From Holothuria scabra (lineage: Eukaryota; Echinodermata; Holothuroidea; Aspidochirotida; Holothuriidae): 64,000 nt of DNA. Positions within the stretch are counted from its first letter, which is position 1, and the number at the start of each line of letters is the position of its first letter. The translations under genes and the position numbers were made by a program. Positions 13,787-24,090 of this stretch are shown piece after piece. The notes beneath the pieces were generated by a model that saw only the letters and a program-made list of their open reading frames with translations, ran no database searches and was not told the origin of the DNA. The stretch is from assembly GCA_037179385.1 (NCBI GenBank), contig CM074187.1, positions 5,084,001 through 5,148,000 of the forward strand, written 5' to 3'.

Positions 13787-14137
13787 CTATGCTATGAGTA
13801 CTCTACTCTCAAGATAAGGGTGCCATTTCTCATAGGCTTGTACCACAGCCCAACATTCAATTTCTGTTTCAGAGTAATTCTTCTCTGCTGGTTTTAATGA
13901 TCTTGAGGCAAAGGCAACAATGCTAGGCTCATTTGATTTGTCTCTCTGAGTGAGTGCATCTCCAAGACCTACCCCACCAGCATCTGTATGTACTTCAAAA
14001 GGTTTGCTGAAATCAGGAATTACAACAGACACAGCCTTCGCTATTTCTCTTTTCAACATGACAAATGCTGCTTGACATTCTTCTGACCAATGCCACTCAA
14101 CCCCTTCCTTCCTCAGCTTATTTAATGTTTCTACCAT
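13787..14137 (-). pseudogene. Gypsy RT connection and RNase H, N-terminal part
   Basis: This frame contains WHWSEECQAAFVMLK, a typical start of the Gypsy RNase H segment, then FEVHTDAGGVGLGDALTQ with the first catalytic Asp context (TDA), and AFASRSLKPAEKNYSETEIE, which includes the second acidic position. The frame is broken just after 13787; the following DHQALVWM motif of RNase H is in a different frame and continues into the next entry. Confidence 0.9.
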
Positions 14138-14205
14138 TTTTGCATACCCCTGTACAAACTTTGCACACCAACCCCCCCAACCCTAAGAAATGCTCTAATG
14201 ATTTC

Positions 14206-14652
14206 CTATCCACAGGGGTAGGAAAGCTGCATATTGCTTCTGACTTTTTGGATTGAGGGGAATACCTTGTCTTTCAAAAATATGACCCAGAAACTTATCT
14301 TCATAACATAACATTTGGAAGGATTAACAGTTAAGCCAGCCTTCCTGAGACAATCAAGCACATTTCTTACATCCTCAAAATGGTTCTCCACACTGGAGGA
14401 ATGAATTACAATATCATCAAGGTAAGCATAGCTGTGAGTCTTGGATACACTAGAATGAATTGGTTGCAAAACAATGTCAAGAAGATTTTGAAAATTTTGG
14501 CTTGCATTTTTCAGGCCAAATGGCAAGCATTTAAAGTGAAACACACCCTCCTCACACACAAATTTCAAAGAAATACTGACACTAAACCTCATAGGAAGTA
14601 AGCAGCTTTCCTTTCCTGCTTTCCCATAAAAACGGGATTCCGATCTCATCAT
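14206..14652 (-). pseudogene. Gypsy reverse transcriptase, C-terminal half
   Basis: An open frame of 148 codons contains CLPFGLKNASQNFQ, then AYLDDIVIHS, the catalytic YxDD palm motif with its usual flanks, then LRKAGLTVNPSKC. The motifs sit in the spacing expected for Gypsy RT. The fingers and first part of the palm are missing upstream of 14652, where matching sequence stops abruptly. At the other end a frameshift separates this frame from the following thumb/connection segment (FVQGYAK near 14140). Confidence 0.9.
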
Positions 14653-15053
14653 ACAGCGATATACAGGCTTAGGCCGGCTGCTTCACATAGGCCTGGCAAG
14701 TTGGCGTAGGTACCGTAGCCTGTGCATGCAACATGCTTAAAGGTACGTTCACACTTGTCCAGCAGTGGCAACGACAATGGCAAGGTCAAAAATATCCCAC
14801 ACAATAGAAAGTGAAAGACTGTTCACACTAGCACGGCAAAGACAATGCGGCAACTTGGCAATCTGGTAAAAATGCGGCTGGCAAAAAAGTAATAGCACAT
14901 GGAGCGATTCAACGTCATTTGCCGTACGTCAAAAAATTCTGCCAACTGCAATGTGTGCAAGCATCTGCCTGTCTGACCGGTATGGTGCGGTGGCGTTCTG
15001 TGCTATTCCGCCAAAAACACTGCACAAATTATTTGGGTCCGTACAACTTCAAG

Positions 15054-15225
15054 ATGCCTCGAAAATCTAATTTATCTGCTGAGATTATAGAAAAGGTGGT
15101 CATTCTTGTTTAAACAGATCATTCATGAATATACAACATGAAAAATCCTGATTACCAAGATAAAGTAAAATTACGTAACGTGTGGGAAAAAAGAAGAAAG
15201 GAAATGGGAAATCCCCAATTCGGTG
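15054..15225 (+). pseudogene. MADF-domain protein fragment, two in-frame stops
   Basis: The plus-strand frame begins with Met at 15054 and reads MPRKSNLSAEIIEKVVILV, then a stop, TDHS, a second stop, and then IYNMKNPDYQDKVKLRNVW and EKRRKEMGNP, all in one frame. The order (helix with IIE-x-V, then IYN...P.Y.D....W....EMG) matches the MADF DNA-binding fold found in some transcription factors and in the accessory protein of PIF/Harbinger transposons. The two stop codons make it dead. Assignment is by pattern only. Confidence 0.6.
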
Positions 15226-15291
15226 GTAACTATTCATAACATTTACGTTTGCCTGACCAGACCTGATTTCTACCATAGACTAGCCTAATTC

Positions 15292-15600
15292 AGTGGGGTA
15301 GGAAGCAATCTGAAATTGGAGGGGGGGGGGGGAATTTCAGACTATGCACCTCACCCTACCCATTTGACCAAAAGGTACACCTATAATGCTAAATTTTACG
15401 CTTTTTCTAGGAGCAAGAACGATTTTTAATAGGAAAAAATTAAATAATGCCATACTTTATTTTTTTCAAATGAAACTGTGCACTGAAAAAGGTGGAAATA
15501 CTCGTTTTTTTGCCAGCCATGCTATAATAAACAGTAATTCCAGTAAATCTATGCCCTCTGCAACAGTGACTCTGCTAGACTTTTTTTTGGAGGGGGGCAA
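15292..15600. mobile_element. Family E end fragment
   Basis: CAGTGGGGTAGGAAGCAATC, ACCAAAAGGTACACC, GAGCAAGAACGATTTTT, TTTCAAATGAAACTG and AAATCTATGCCCT blocks match, in reverse, 17400-17660. A 14-base G run follows the end. It sits inside the Harbinger-like relic. Confidence 0.55.
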
Positions 15601-16139
15601 GTACCCACATTTTCTGATAACACTGTCACAAAAGTATTTGGCTCAAGTTCTGTTCAGAATTGTATAGTCTAATTTAATTAATATTCTGCTGTAATCATTT
15701 TCTCCTCTTCAGCCCTTTCTTGTGATCTATTTGGTATGCCATTGCCATTAAAAAAATCAGCTCCTCATCAATGTCTGCCATGTTCCATATTCAAATAATG
15801 GAACAAATTTGTCAGCTGCAAATTCCTGTCCGTATCATCTGGTCAAATTTTTTACTGTATGCAGCAGTAAGTTTTGCCATCATATGTGAACAACTATGCC
15901 GGATTACCGTTGCTGTTGCCGCTACCATTGCCGCTGCCGTTGTATGTGATCGCACATTAAAGGGCATACAACGTTGCATAGACTAGTAAACATGGAGCTC
16001 CATTGAGCAAAGCGGATCACGAATTTTTTTCTGCATGCAAATAGTTCAAATCCTTGTCTTCTTATCTGTCCTGCAGTAAAAAAGTAAGGCGTGTAATCAC
16101 TGTGTATGCAATTCTTATGAGTGCCACAGACCAATTCAT

Positions 16140-17660
16140 ACTGGAAATGGAAACAATTTCAAGTTTTCTCTAATCTAAGCTCTTGTCTAAAATAAACAAC
16201 AAAGCTTTGGAGACTTTAAAACTTTGTTGGAGAGCTTCAGTTCGCATACCTTCAAGAAAACATTATGTAGCAACAACAATATTCAGTAGATCACCCTCCA
16301 ATCATTCTCAGATTTGCCAATGTTGGAAGTGCAGGTTCTTCAATCAGTTATCCCCTAACTTTTCAAATTTCCATAAACAAGAAACCCGAAATTCAAAAAT
16401 GTCTGCAATACAAGTTCCATAGACACAAATACTTGTTTTAAAAGGGCAAACTGCATCCCTTATACAGTGGTGTTTACACTTCAAAGAAAACTCAGAAAAT
16501 TGGGGTGCTTGCCCAGATCCCCTGAAGAAGTCTTTTTATCTCCCTGCTGCTTGGCTAGCTACTTCTTACAAGCCTGAGAAATGCCATTTTTGACTGTCTG
16601 ATGGGTCTGGTTTTTCAAAATTTTCTCGACTCTCTGCACAAACTGACGGTGGCGCTCCGCTTAAAGAGTACCTCAAGTCAAAAAATTTAAAATTATGTAA
16701 TTAAGAGCATGAAAAATGAATTCTAAAAGTGCAACTCCCATCTTCATAGGACATTCCTGAGCTGAGATATAAAAAGTTGAATAGAGAAGAATAAAGAAGT
16801 TTATTCACATAGAACAAATTGGGCCATTGTGCAATAATTTGGGACTCTCTTGTTGTACAACACACAGAACCTGCTTTGATTTCCCTTAGAATTAAAATTG
16901 ACCTTGAGCACTTCTTGTTTGCTTGGACAGCATGTTGCACAGGGAGGGTTTAATTAATTGCATCACCCCATTAGAGAAAGAGTGCTGTCACACCTTGGTA
17001 CAAGGTGCAGTAACTTTCAGAAAAACAAAGAAATACAAAGATTGTAATTTGAGTTGTACAACAGTGACATCACAAATTATTGTGCAATATACCATTTCAA
17101 GTCCAGTGAATAAATTTCAACATTTTATATCTAAGCTCAGGAATGTCCTAGGAAGATGGGAGTAGGACTGTTAGGATTCATTTTTCATGCTCTTTAATAT
17201 ATACATTTTTGAATTTTTTGACTTGAGGTACCCTGTAGGTCTTTCGAGCAAGTTTTTAGGCAGGGAATCATTTGCCTACCGAAAGTGCACTCAAATACTT
17301 TTCATCAGTTACCTTTCAACCCTGTCAGTTGAATAATCTGTGAGTGGAAGGATTCTTTAGTAACTTGAAGAATAAACACTTTATCAATGTGCCTCATTTT
17401 GTAAAGGGCATAGATATACTAGAATTGTTGTCTACTGTAGCTTGGCTGGAAAAACGAACGGTTCTACTTTCCTTAGTGCCCAGTTTCATTTGAAAAAATG
17501 ATTTAGAGCATACAATTGTTTTTATTTGAAAACAATCATTCTTCCTGATAGGAAAAAGCGAAAAATTTAGCATAGAAAAATTAACCTTTTGGTCAATGGG
17601 TAGGGTGAAGTGCATAGTTCAAAAATTGCTCTTCCCCCTACTTTTCAAATTGCTTCTTAC
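16140..17660. mobile_element. Family E element, reverse orientation, interrupted
   Basis: The right end CTTACGCTACTG matches (inverted) the CAGTGGCGTA-type ends. The body matches 6280-6880 (CAATCATTCTCAGATTTGCC, CTTTCAACCCTGTCAGT, GGATTCTTTAGTAAC or its variant). It is interrupted by a fold-back element at 16665-17234. No transposase frame. Confidence 0.55.
16665..17234. mobile_element. Fold-back element nested in family E
   Basis: The left arm has TACCTCAAGTCAAAAAATT, GAGCATGAAAAATGAATTC, CCCATCTTC and GGACATTCCTGAGCT. The right arm has the reverse complements in mirror order (AGCTCAGGAATGTCCTAGG, GAATTTTTTGACTTGAGGTA). Symmetry continues inward through the AATTTGTTC/GTGCAATA region, so the arms are about 270 bp each. 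Non-coding; target duplication not resolved. Confidence 0.75.
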
Positions 17661-18444
17661 GCTACTGCCCACCTCATCATCTGTTATCTTCCCAGTGATT
17701 AAAAGCTAGTCATGGTATAGTACAGGACAAATTTCGAATCTCCAGGTTTGAGGTACCAATCTCCAGGTTTCGTTACCAAAATCGCAAGGTTTGCTATTTT
17801 GGAGGTTGGCATGTCTGGGAGGGATTGCTTTGACTTAACTAAGGATAGGAATCAGGCAGTTTTTCAGTTTGTGGCTATAAAAGAAGAGCTGTAGCAACTA
17901 GCAAGTAATAGTTTAAAGTTTGCCCATGAGGCCAAATTACATTGGGTGTCACTGACATGGAACTACAAAATATTTTTGTGACAGATCTACTGTAGGCTGC
18001 TTTTTAACTTTAAAGAGCTTTGGCAAAACTTAAGTTGAAAATCTGTGGAAAATACCAGGCAAAATTTAAGCATACATGTTGTTTGGTGGCAACCTCAAAC
18101 ATGTGAACTTAGAAAGGGGCAATGTTTGAAATCTTTTTCAAGCATATGTAGTCATCAGATATGTTGCATAGGTTTAAAAGGAGATATGATGCCCAAGTTT
18201 ATTTTGAGATAGCCCTTGATGGAGTATCTAGTATACCCAGGTGATATATAGACTTATTTACATTCATTCAAACAAAACACTTTCAGTCTGTTTGGTCTAC
18301 ATTGACTTGTACAATCAGTTCACTTGTTCACAATTATTTTGAACTCACATACTGTGCCTTACAACAATATTGCCCCTCTGACATATTTTAAAATCTGTGG
18401 AGGATACTTTGGTTTGGGTCATGAATATTTTCTCATGGTTTGGC
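17661..18444. other. No gene seen
   Basis: No exon or repeat family recognised, apart from a short local duplication of ATCTCCAGGTTT near 17738-17769. Confidence 0.35.
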
Positions 18445-18902
18445 TTAAAGGGCCAAACCTCTCACCCCAAACAACAGTTTTGGTATCGGGGTACAGAAAT
18501 TCTCAATTGACCCTTTCCCAAATAGCAATCACAAAGGATTGTGGGATAGGTTTTAGGTATGCATAATTTTTGTCAATGACAGTTTACTGTAGGATAAAAT
18601 AATGCACACCAACATTCTATCTCACAATCCTTTGCAAAAGCTATTTGGAAAAGTGTCTATTGGCTCAGCTCTTTGACTGACAGCTAATTCAAACAATCCA
18701 GAGTACCAAAGCTTATATTGCACAGCATAAACGGTACTAAGAGTGTTTTGATTATATAAATTGAGTTTTTCTATACTCACCTTGAAGCAATAAACTGAGA
18801 TTGTATCTGGATGAGGATGAATTTCAGACAATTGTGGGAGGGGCTTAAGTAAGAAGGTTAGGAGAATTGGTACTGTTTGGGGTGAGAGAACTGGGCCTTT
18901 AA
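18445..18902. mobile_element. TTAA-type MITE, family B, copy 2 (interrupted)
   Basis: Starts TTAAAGGGCCAAACCTCTCA and ends GAGAGAACTGGGCCTTTAA. The interior matches the 8379 and 43830 copies once a nested element at 18510-18658 is removed. Confidence 0.85.
18510..18658. mobile_element. 149-bp MITE nested in family B, ATTG flanks
   Basis: Inverted ends TTTCCCAAATAGC and GCTATTTGGAAAA continue inward with AAAGGATTGTGGGATAG and CTATCTCACAATCCTTT. The intact family B copy at 8379 reads straight through CTCAATTGGCTCAGC, so the insertion and its ATTG duplication (18506-18509, 18659-18662) can be read directly. A partial relative lies near 53455-53505. Confidence 0.8.
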
Positions 18903-19653
18903 AGTGCAGAAGAAAAATTGTAGGAGGAGCTACTGTAAAAGTAGCTACAGTATAGAAGGAGAATGGTTGCAGAATGGGGTGACATACTGTAAGAGCCATG
19001 TAATAAAGTACTGTATTTGTACAGTTCATAATTTCCCAACATGAAACCCAGGAGCTGAGTGACAGCAGAAACAGATGAAAAAGATTTATATAGGTATAAC
19101 CTAATAAGGCCACTCAAAAATAAATTTCATTTACTGTACTTAAAGAAAAGTGAAAAAGAATAGGACTATTTATTCCTGCAAATCTTTCGGCTAATTTGGT
19201 CTCATTTGGGGGAACATAGAAATAGAATTGTATTGTAGAACTTCCCAAACAACAGATACTAGACACCATGGACACACACATGGTTACAAGATTGTGGAAG
19301 CAGTTTAAATGTACGCTTGATGGATGCACTGTGATTGATTTGATGGAGGTAGAGGGTTGGATACTTGTGCATTTTGGCCTTTTTGGATGTAGTGTACATG
19401 TACATGCACAAGTTCATGGAACCTTCCAAAATGACCCTGTGTTGATTGTCAAATGTTTGAAGTTTATTTTGAAGTAGTTTGCATCAATTTAGTGGATTTG
19501 TATGGAGCATTTTGTGTACCAATGGTGTCAATTTTGAAGCTGTCAAGTTTACCATACAGTATATAGTGGGTTGGCTGAAGTCTGGTTGGTTTCTAAGTTT
19601 GGTCTCATTTATTGAAATAGTTAACAACACAAGTAAAGTACATAACAGCCAAT
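18903..19653. other. No gene seen
   Basis: Moderate-length frames on both strands lack domain patterns and splice support. Confidence 0.35.
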
Positions 19654-20594
19654 TTAAAGTGGGCATGACACGGCCAAAGTAAGTGTCTCGGTAAATGTTC
19701 TTTGGGTACACCTTGACATAAAGTGAACTGAATGTTTTACCTACTAAAATATGTCCATAAATACCGAATACGACGTTGTGAATTCCCAATTACAGGCCAG
19801 GCTCAGCCCATTGAAATCTGAAAGTGAAAAATCGTATGTGAACGCGCCTCAAGATGGTGACGTCAATGGAGGCATGGTTAGCAACACTGTACTAGGGGAG
19901 CTCACAATCATGGAATCATGTGCGTGGTAACACATGTTAGCGAGTACATTATTGTATACACAGGTCTGTACTACTATAGCAGTGAGCTTCGCCACTGACT
20001 ACATTGTGAATTGTGCATAGCACAGTGACTGCTTAGTATTCGCAATAGCACCTTCACCAAACAGCTCATACAGTAAAGACGTGCTGGTAGTGGGACGTGC
20101 TTGTTGTGGATGTCCATACATGTTCATAGCTGTTCTGTATAGCGCCCGAACTGCATCTTTCTTGCACAAAAACAGAATTGCTTTTACACAGGTGCATGTG
20201 CATGCGAACATATTGGCCAATGATTTGCTCCGAATCCCCACCAGGGTTTGTGCCTTTTGCTCTGTATGTTGGACTGTGCATTGTGATGCAATCGTTTTCA
20301 TGAAGTTGCTAAGATAAGGTAACATTACCAAGCGTTACATTAGTTCCACAATAGATGCGTGTTCTTAAATAGGGCAGGGTTTGTGCTGCCGATTGTGTCA
20401 TGAAAGTCAGATGACCTGTTGAGGCATTTTTCGAAATTGGATTTTGAACATTTTCCTTCAAATATCATTTATGCCAAATTGTACAGGTTTTTAATGGGGT
20501 GGGAGATGATATTTGTAAAATATTTAAAAAAAATAAACTGTATCAAATCTTGCAATACACCAAAGTTTTTGTGGCTGTGTCATGCCCCCTTTAA
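19654..20594. mobile_element. TTAA-bounded element, family C (about 940 bp)
   Basis: Starts TTAAAGTGGGCATGACACGG (then CCA) and ends TGGCTGTGTCATGCCCCCTT plus TAA, giving 23-bp inverted ends with three mismatches that include TTAA. The interior has frames of up to 110 codons on the minus strand with no recognisable transposase motif. Confidence 0.75.
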
Positions 20595-21000
20595 CTTAGC
20601 AAAATTTTGGGTGTAATGACATTGAGACATTTGTGAATTTATACTGCAGTCTTCCTCTGTATTGGAACACTGCTGCTGTAATCTCATAGGCATCAATTTT
20701 GAATTATGTGTTTGAACTTATGTACCGGTAGACCATACAGTACCGTTTTTTAAATCTAAGGGCACAGTTGCCAAATTGAAAAACAGGAATTATGTATATT
20801 GAAGACTTAGTATTCATAGCTAGGACTGGGTGTGAAAGTGTTATCTTTTATTTGAGGTCATCTGAAATAGTTATCACTGGAATAATCTTTCAGATTTTCC
20901 TGGTAAGGTATTTCTACAGTGATATGTTAATGCAGAACAGGTTTTGATATAAACTAGGCTAGTTTAAAAGCCTAGTTCATTTGAATAAACTAAAAAATGA
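20595..21000. other. No gene seen
   Basis: Only a short palindrome (AACTAGGCTAGTTTAAAAGC followed by CTAGTT, near 20952-20976) stands out. Confidence 0.35.
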
Positions 21001-21262
21001 TTAAAGGGCAGGAGCAGTCATCCCAAATTGAAGTAGTGTAGCAGACTGTCCAGTTTCGTAATTGGCTGTTGGGAGTCATGTGACAATGTTTTTCCCCTTC
21101 AAATGTGAAATTTACTTGAAATAACTGCTTGGTTTACCTTGAATATGCAATGGTAAAGTCAAAATTGTAATGAAAGATACTTTGAAGAGAAATAAGATGA
21201 AAATTGTGTTATTTAGCTTTTTCTTCAAAATGAGTTTGGGGAGGACTGCTCCTTACCTTTAA
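21001..21262. mobile_element. TTAA-bounded MITE, family A, copy 2
   Basis: Starts TTAAAGGGCAGGAGCAGTC and ends GACTGCTCCTTACCTTTAA; the interior matches 116-371. Confidence 0.85.
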
Positions 21263-21348
21263 ATTTACCAAGCCTGGTTACTGTAGCCCTTGAACAGGGT
21301 TCTGTGTTACATTACATTGCCATGGCAGATTACATGTACACTGTACTG

Positions 21349-21538
21349 CAGTGGCATACTGTAGCCATGGGGGTGGTTTTGGGGTTCAAACCCTCCCCCA
21401 TGACCCAACCTTGCATTGCAAAAAACACCAAAAATAGCAGTTTTTTTTCTTGCCCCCTTAGCTTTTTCCCTCATTTCCTGCTGCCGACCACCCCTGGGCC
21501 CCTCCCCCATGACGCGTTCAATCCTGGCTACCCTACTG
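21349..21538. mobile_element. hAT-like MITE, family F, copy 1
   Basis: Starts CAGTGGCATACTGTAGCC and ends GGCTACCCTACTG. It is flanked by CTGTACTG and ATGTACTG (7 of 8 identical), a probable target duplication. The interior (GACCCAACCTTGCATTGCAA, AAAACACC) is the reverse complement of the 36685-36878 element. Confidence 0.75.
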
Positions 21539-22426
21539 ATGTACTGTATAACAACAGGCGTATGGTGTCTTGGCTACTGTATGTACAGTATTGTAAATAC
21601 ACACAGCTCTGTTGCAGGGTTAGCCACCTAGACCCTATTATTGTGGATTGCATTTAGACAATGACAAACAAAACTTGCTTGTTTGGCTTTGGGATGTCAG
21701 CTGCACTCTTTATGTTTGGTTATTGCGTTCTTATTAACACAAGAGTATTAAAGAATGATAATGAGCCTGTGGACCATGTTTTATTGTTTTCCTGAAAATT
21801 AGGTAGACATCCTTTTTGTTTGACCAGATTCATGAACTTGCATGTTTTTCTTACCAGGAGGGATCACAACCCGTACTATTTTAGAAAGGGTAGAAGCAAG
21901 GTGCAGCAAGTATTCTGGTTCTCCTAAAGGTTGTAAGGTACTTATTTCAGAAATGTTTTATGGATACCTGACACCTTTAAAGTCTGACGAGACCCTTTAA
22001 GAACTGTCAAGACCTTTAAAGATTGTTGAAACCTTTACAGACTGCCTATGATCTTTAAAGACTTATTGAGACCTTTAAAGTATGACAGTTAGCCTAGTTT
22101 CAGACTAACTGAAACCTTGCAAAGGCTGTTGATTGAGACCTGCAGTATAAAGACCCCTTAGTATAGGGCTAGAGTGAAACTCAATGGTGCTTGGTTATCA
22201 GGCTGCAGATCAAAGACTGTCACTATGCATTGCTAGTTGCAATGTACCATATCATGATATGCTTAGTGGCTTAGCATGTGTGAAACGTAAATGAGACTTG
22301 AAAGTCTTCCCCTAACTTAATCCCTGATTCCTTGAAAAGAGTGGCTAATATGTGACTGATTTAGTAAGTTATTTAGATGGAGTTTTACGGTCCAGTTTCC
22401 AACCTATTGGTTCAAGTGGAGCCTGT
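21539..22426. other. Unassigned, with GACCTTTAAAG-type simple repeats
   Basis: Between about 21970 and 22140 short units of the form GA(A)ACCTTTA(A/C)AGACT recur, a decayed short-period tandem repeat. No exon seen. Confidence 0.4.
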
Positions 22427-22605
22427 CATTGCTTTCTTTCCAGTTGTGGCTCACTGGCTTGTATTCCCTATTCCATTGCTTATGCAGAGCATCACACACA
22501 ATGGCAGTAGGTTCCATTTTAGAGTCTTTGGTGTGACTCCCCCTGGGAATCGAACCTGAGCCTCCTGTATGAGAGGCAGATGCTCTTTAGGGAGGACCAT
22601 TAAAC
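22427..22605 (-). mobile_element. tRNA-derived SINE, copy 1
   Basis: On the minus strand AAAGAGCATCTGCCTCTCAT, then ACAGGAGG, then GGTTCGATTCCC read like the A-box-to-B-box part of a tRNA. A body with GTCACACCAAAGACTC, AATGGAACCTACTGCC and GCATAAGCAATGG follows. The same body is present at 31070-31216 and in a split copy at 26700-27100. Transcription by RNA polymerase III is inferred from the B box. Confidence 0.7.
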
Positions 22606-23044
22606 AGCACATTTCCTATTACTAAGTACAGCTAAGCAGCTACTGTATATGGTCAGTTTTAGTTACTTTGAATGCACATTGATCATTCTGATTTAAAGTA
22701 TTAGTGACTCCCCAATGCAACATGTACTCCCTAATTATAAATGCTGTGGCCAAACTAAATTAGAGTCTTCTACTGAAATAATTTACTGGTAGGGATATTG
22801 TGCACTTTATAATTGTGCTCTATTCTGCATGGCCGCTTTTTCTGACATCTACTGTATTATCCTGCTTCACTATAAAATCAACCACTAGCAATTTTTCTGG
22901 AGAGTTAGTCACAGAAAACAGAGACAACTCTTTATTGTGCTTGATTTCCTGTGGATAAACAGTCAATAGCTTTGTTAATTTAGTCTACATGCTCTTATTA
23001 CCATGAGTAGTGTGTTTAGCCATGCAATAATTATTTTCTACTAG

Positions 23045-23095
23045 GAGCTGTTTGTTTGCACAGTTGACATTTATTCATCATTGAAGAACAGGAAG
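23045..23095 (+). other. Candidate noncoding 5' exon
   Basis: A 51-nt segment is flanked by TTATTTTCTACTAG (acceptor) and GTAAGTTG (strong donor) and contains no ATG. The coding exon at 25268 also starts at a strong acceptor, so a spliced 5' UTR exon upstream is expected, and this one fits. Not proven; transcripts would decide. Confidence 0.35.
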
Positions 23096-23166
23096 GTAAG
23101 TTGATTTGGTGGAAACCACACTTCTGGCCCCAAAACTTTTAGCATGGTCCCATGCATGTACCCTGC

Positions 23167-23195
23167 GCTCAAGGTAACATGGTGTTACCTTGAGC
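23167..23195. repeat. Perfect 13-bp hairpin
   Basis: GCTCAAGGTAACA and TGTTACCTTGAGC are exact reverse complements around a 3-nt loop. Related GGTAAC motifs recur nearby (23200, 23390), so it may be the end of a decayed element. Confidence 0.8.
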
Positions 23196-24045
23196 AGAGG
23201 TAACGTGAGAATGCGGGTTATCAGGGTGTTGGTGTTTAAATTTTGATCCACCTACGAACCGAAGGTTCTACAGTTTTAAACACCATGTTTGTGGTATTCA
23301 GTCAAGTTGACCTCGTTACTGTGGGTACGTGAGAACACAAACTGCAAAACAGGGGGTTAACTTGGCGTTTTGCCTTTATTGTAGACACAAGGTAACACAG
23401 AGTTTCGCAGAGAATGTGAGACCACACCTTTTAGCGCCAGGTCTACAGATCAAATAGCAAGGTTCTCCCGCAAAAAGAGATGCTAAACATTTATTTGGGC
23501 AGGGGCAAGTGTCCAAATTTTCTGATTTTTCTGAAGTATGTGAACATTACTGTATTAGGAATGCAATTTGCAGTGTGTGGAGCATGCCCAAAATGTTCCT
23601 CTTTTTAAACAACTAAGTGTAAGTTATATATGTCCTATAAGCATACATCTGAGATAACATGTGTGCTGAAGATCATCGTTACATAGTAATTTTATCTAAG
23701 GGGTGTAGATTGAGGTTTCCCAGTGACAGTCAAGAAGCATCTGAAACTTTGCTGCCTATTTCCAAATTAAGAGCAAAAATTGAAGAAAATATAGAGAAAT
23801 GGCCCTGTAGCAGCGTGGAAAAGATAACCACTAGACTGATCTATGTGTGACCACTTACTAGGTATGCAACCAACCAGTCACTCCCCTCACAGAGATTTGA
23901 GACAAGTGGCGGTATGCAGTTGTACTTGCAGGTCTCAAAAAAATAAAACTTTATAACTGGGTACTGTTGCAAGTGCTTTCCAGGGAAATGTCATTTTGTG
24001 AATTCACATACAACTGAACCATGCCTACATATAGCAAAACAAGGT

Positions 24046-24090
24046 ACTGCAGCCATGCTGCAGCCATACTGCAGCCATGCTGCAGCCATG
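24046..24090. repeat. 11-bp tandem repeat, four units
   Basis: Units of the form CTGCAGCCATG/A repeat four times. Confidence 0.85.

Larger units (their letters stand above)
11340..14655 (-). mobile_element. Ty3/Gypsy retrotransposon pol remnant
   Basis: Reading the minus strand from 14655 to 11340 gives, in order, the C-terminal half of reverse transcriptase, RNase H, a PHD-type zinc finger, the integrase zinc-binding segment and core, and the integrase C-terminal segment. This is the pol order of Ty3/Gypsy elements (RT-RH-IN). Gag, protease, the RT N terminus and both LTRs are missing, and several frameshifts and stops are visible, so the copy is dead. Two younger MITEs (11675-12367 and 12402-12680) interrupt the integrase region. 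Individual domains are listed separately. Confidence 0.9.
14737..15966. mobile_element. Decayed element with a MADF-type gene (Harbinger-like)
   Basis: The left end TTAAAGGTACGTTCACACTT is followed by GCAGTGGCAACGACAATGGC. Near the right end the inverse (GCCGCTACCATTGCCGCTGCC, ending ATTAAAGGG) occurs, so the ends are degenerate inverted repeats. It contains a MADF pseudogene at 15054-15225 and, from 15292, an inserted family E fragment. PIF/Harbinger elements often encode a Myb/MADF-like second protein, hence the suggestion; the boundaries are approximate. Confidence 0.45.

Noticed and set aside
19999..20331. 110-codon minus-strand frame
   Set aside because: Inside the TTAA-bounded element 19654-20594, with no transposase or other motif; overlapping frames of similar length exist on the other strand.
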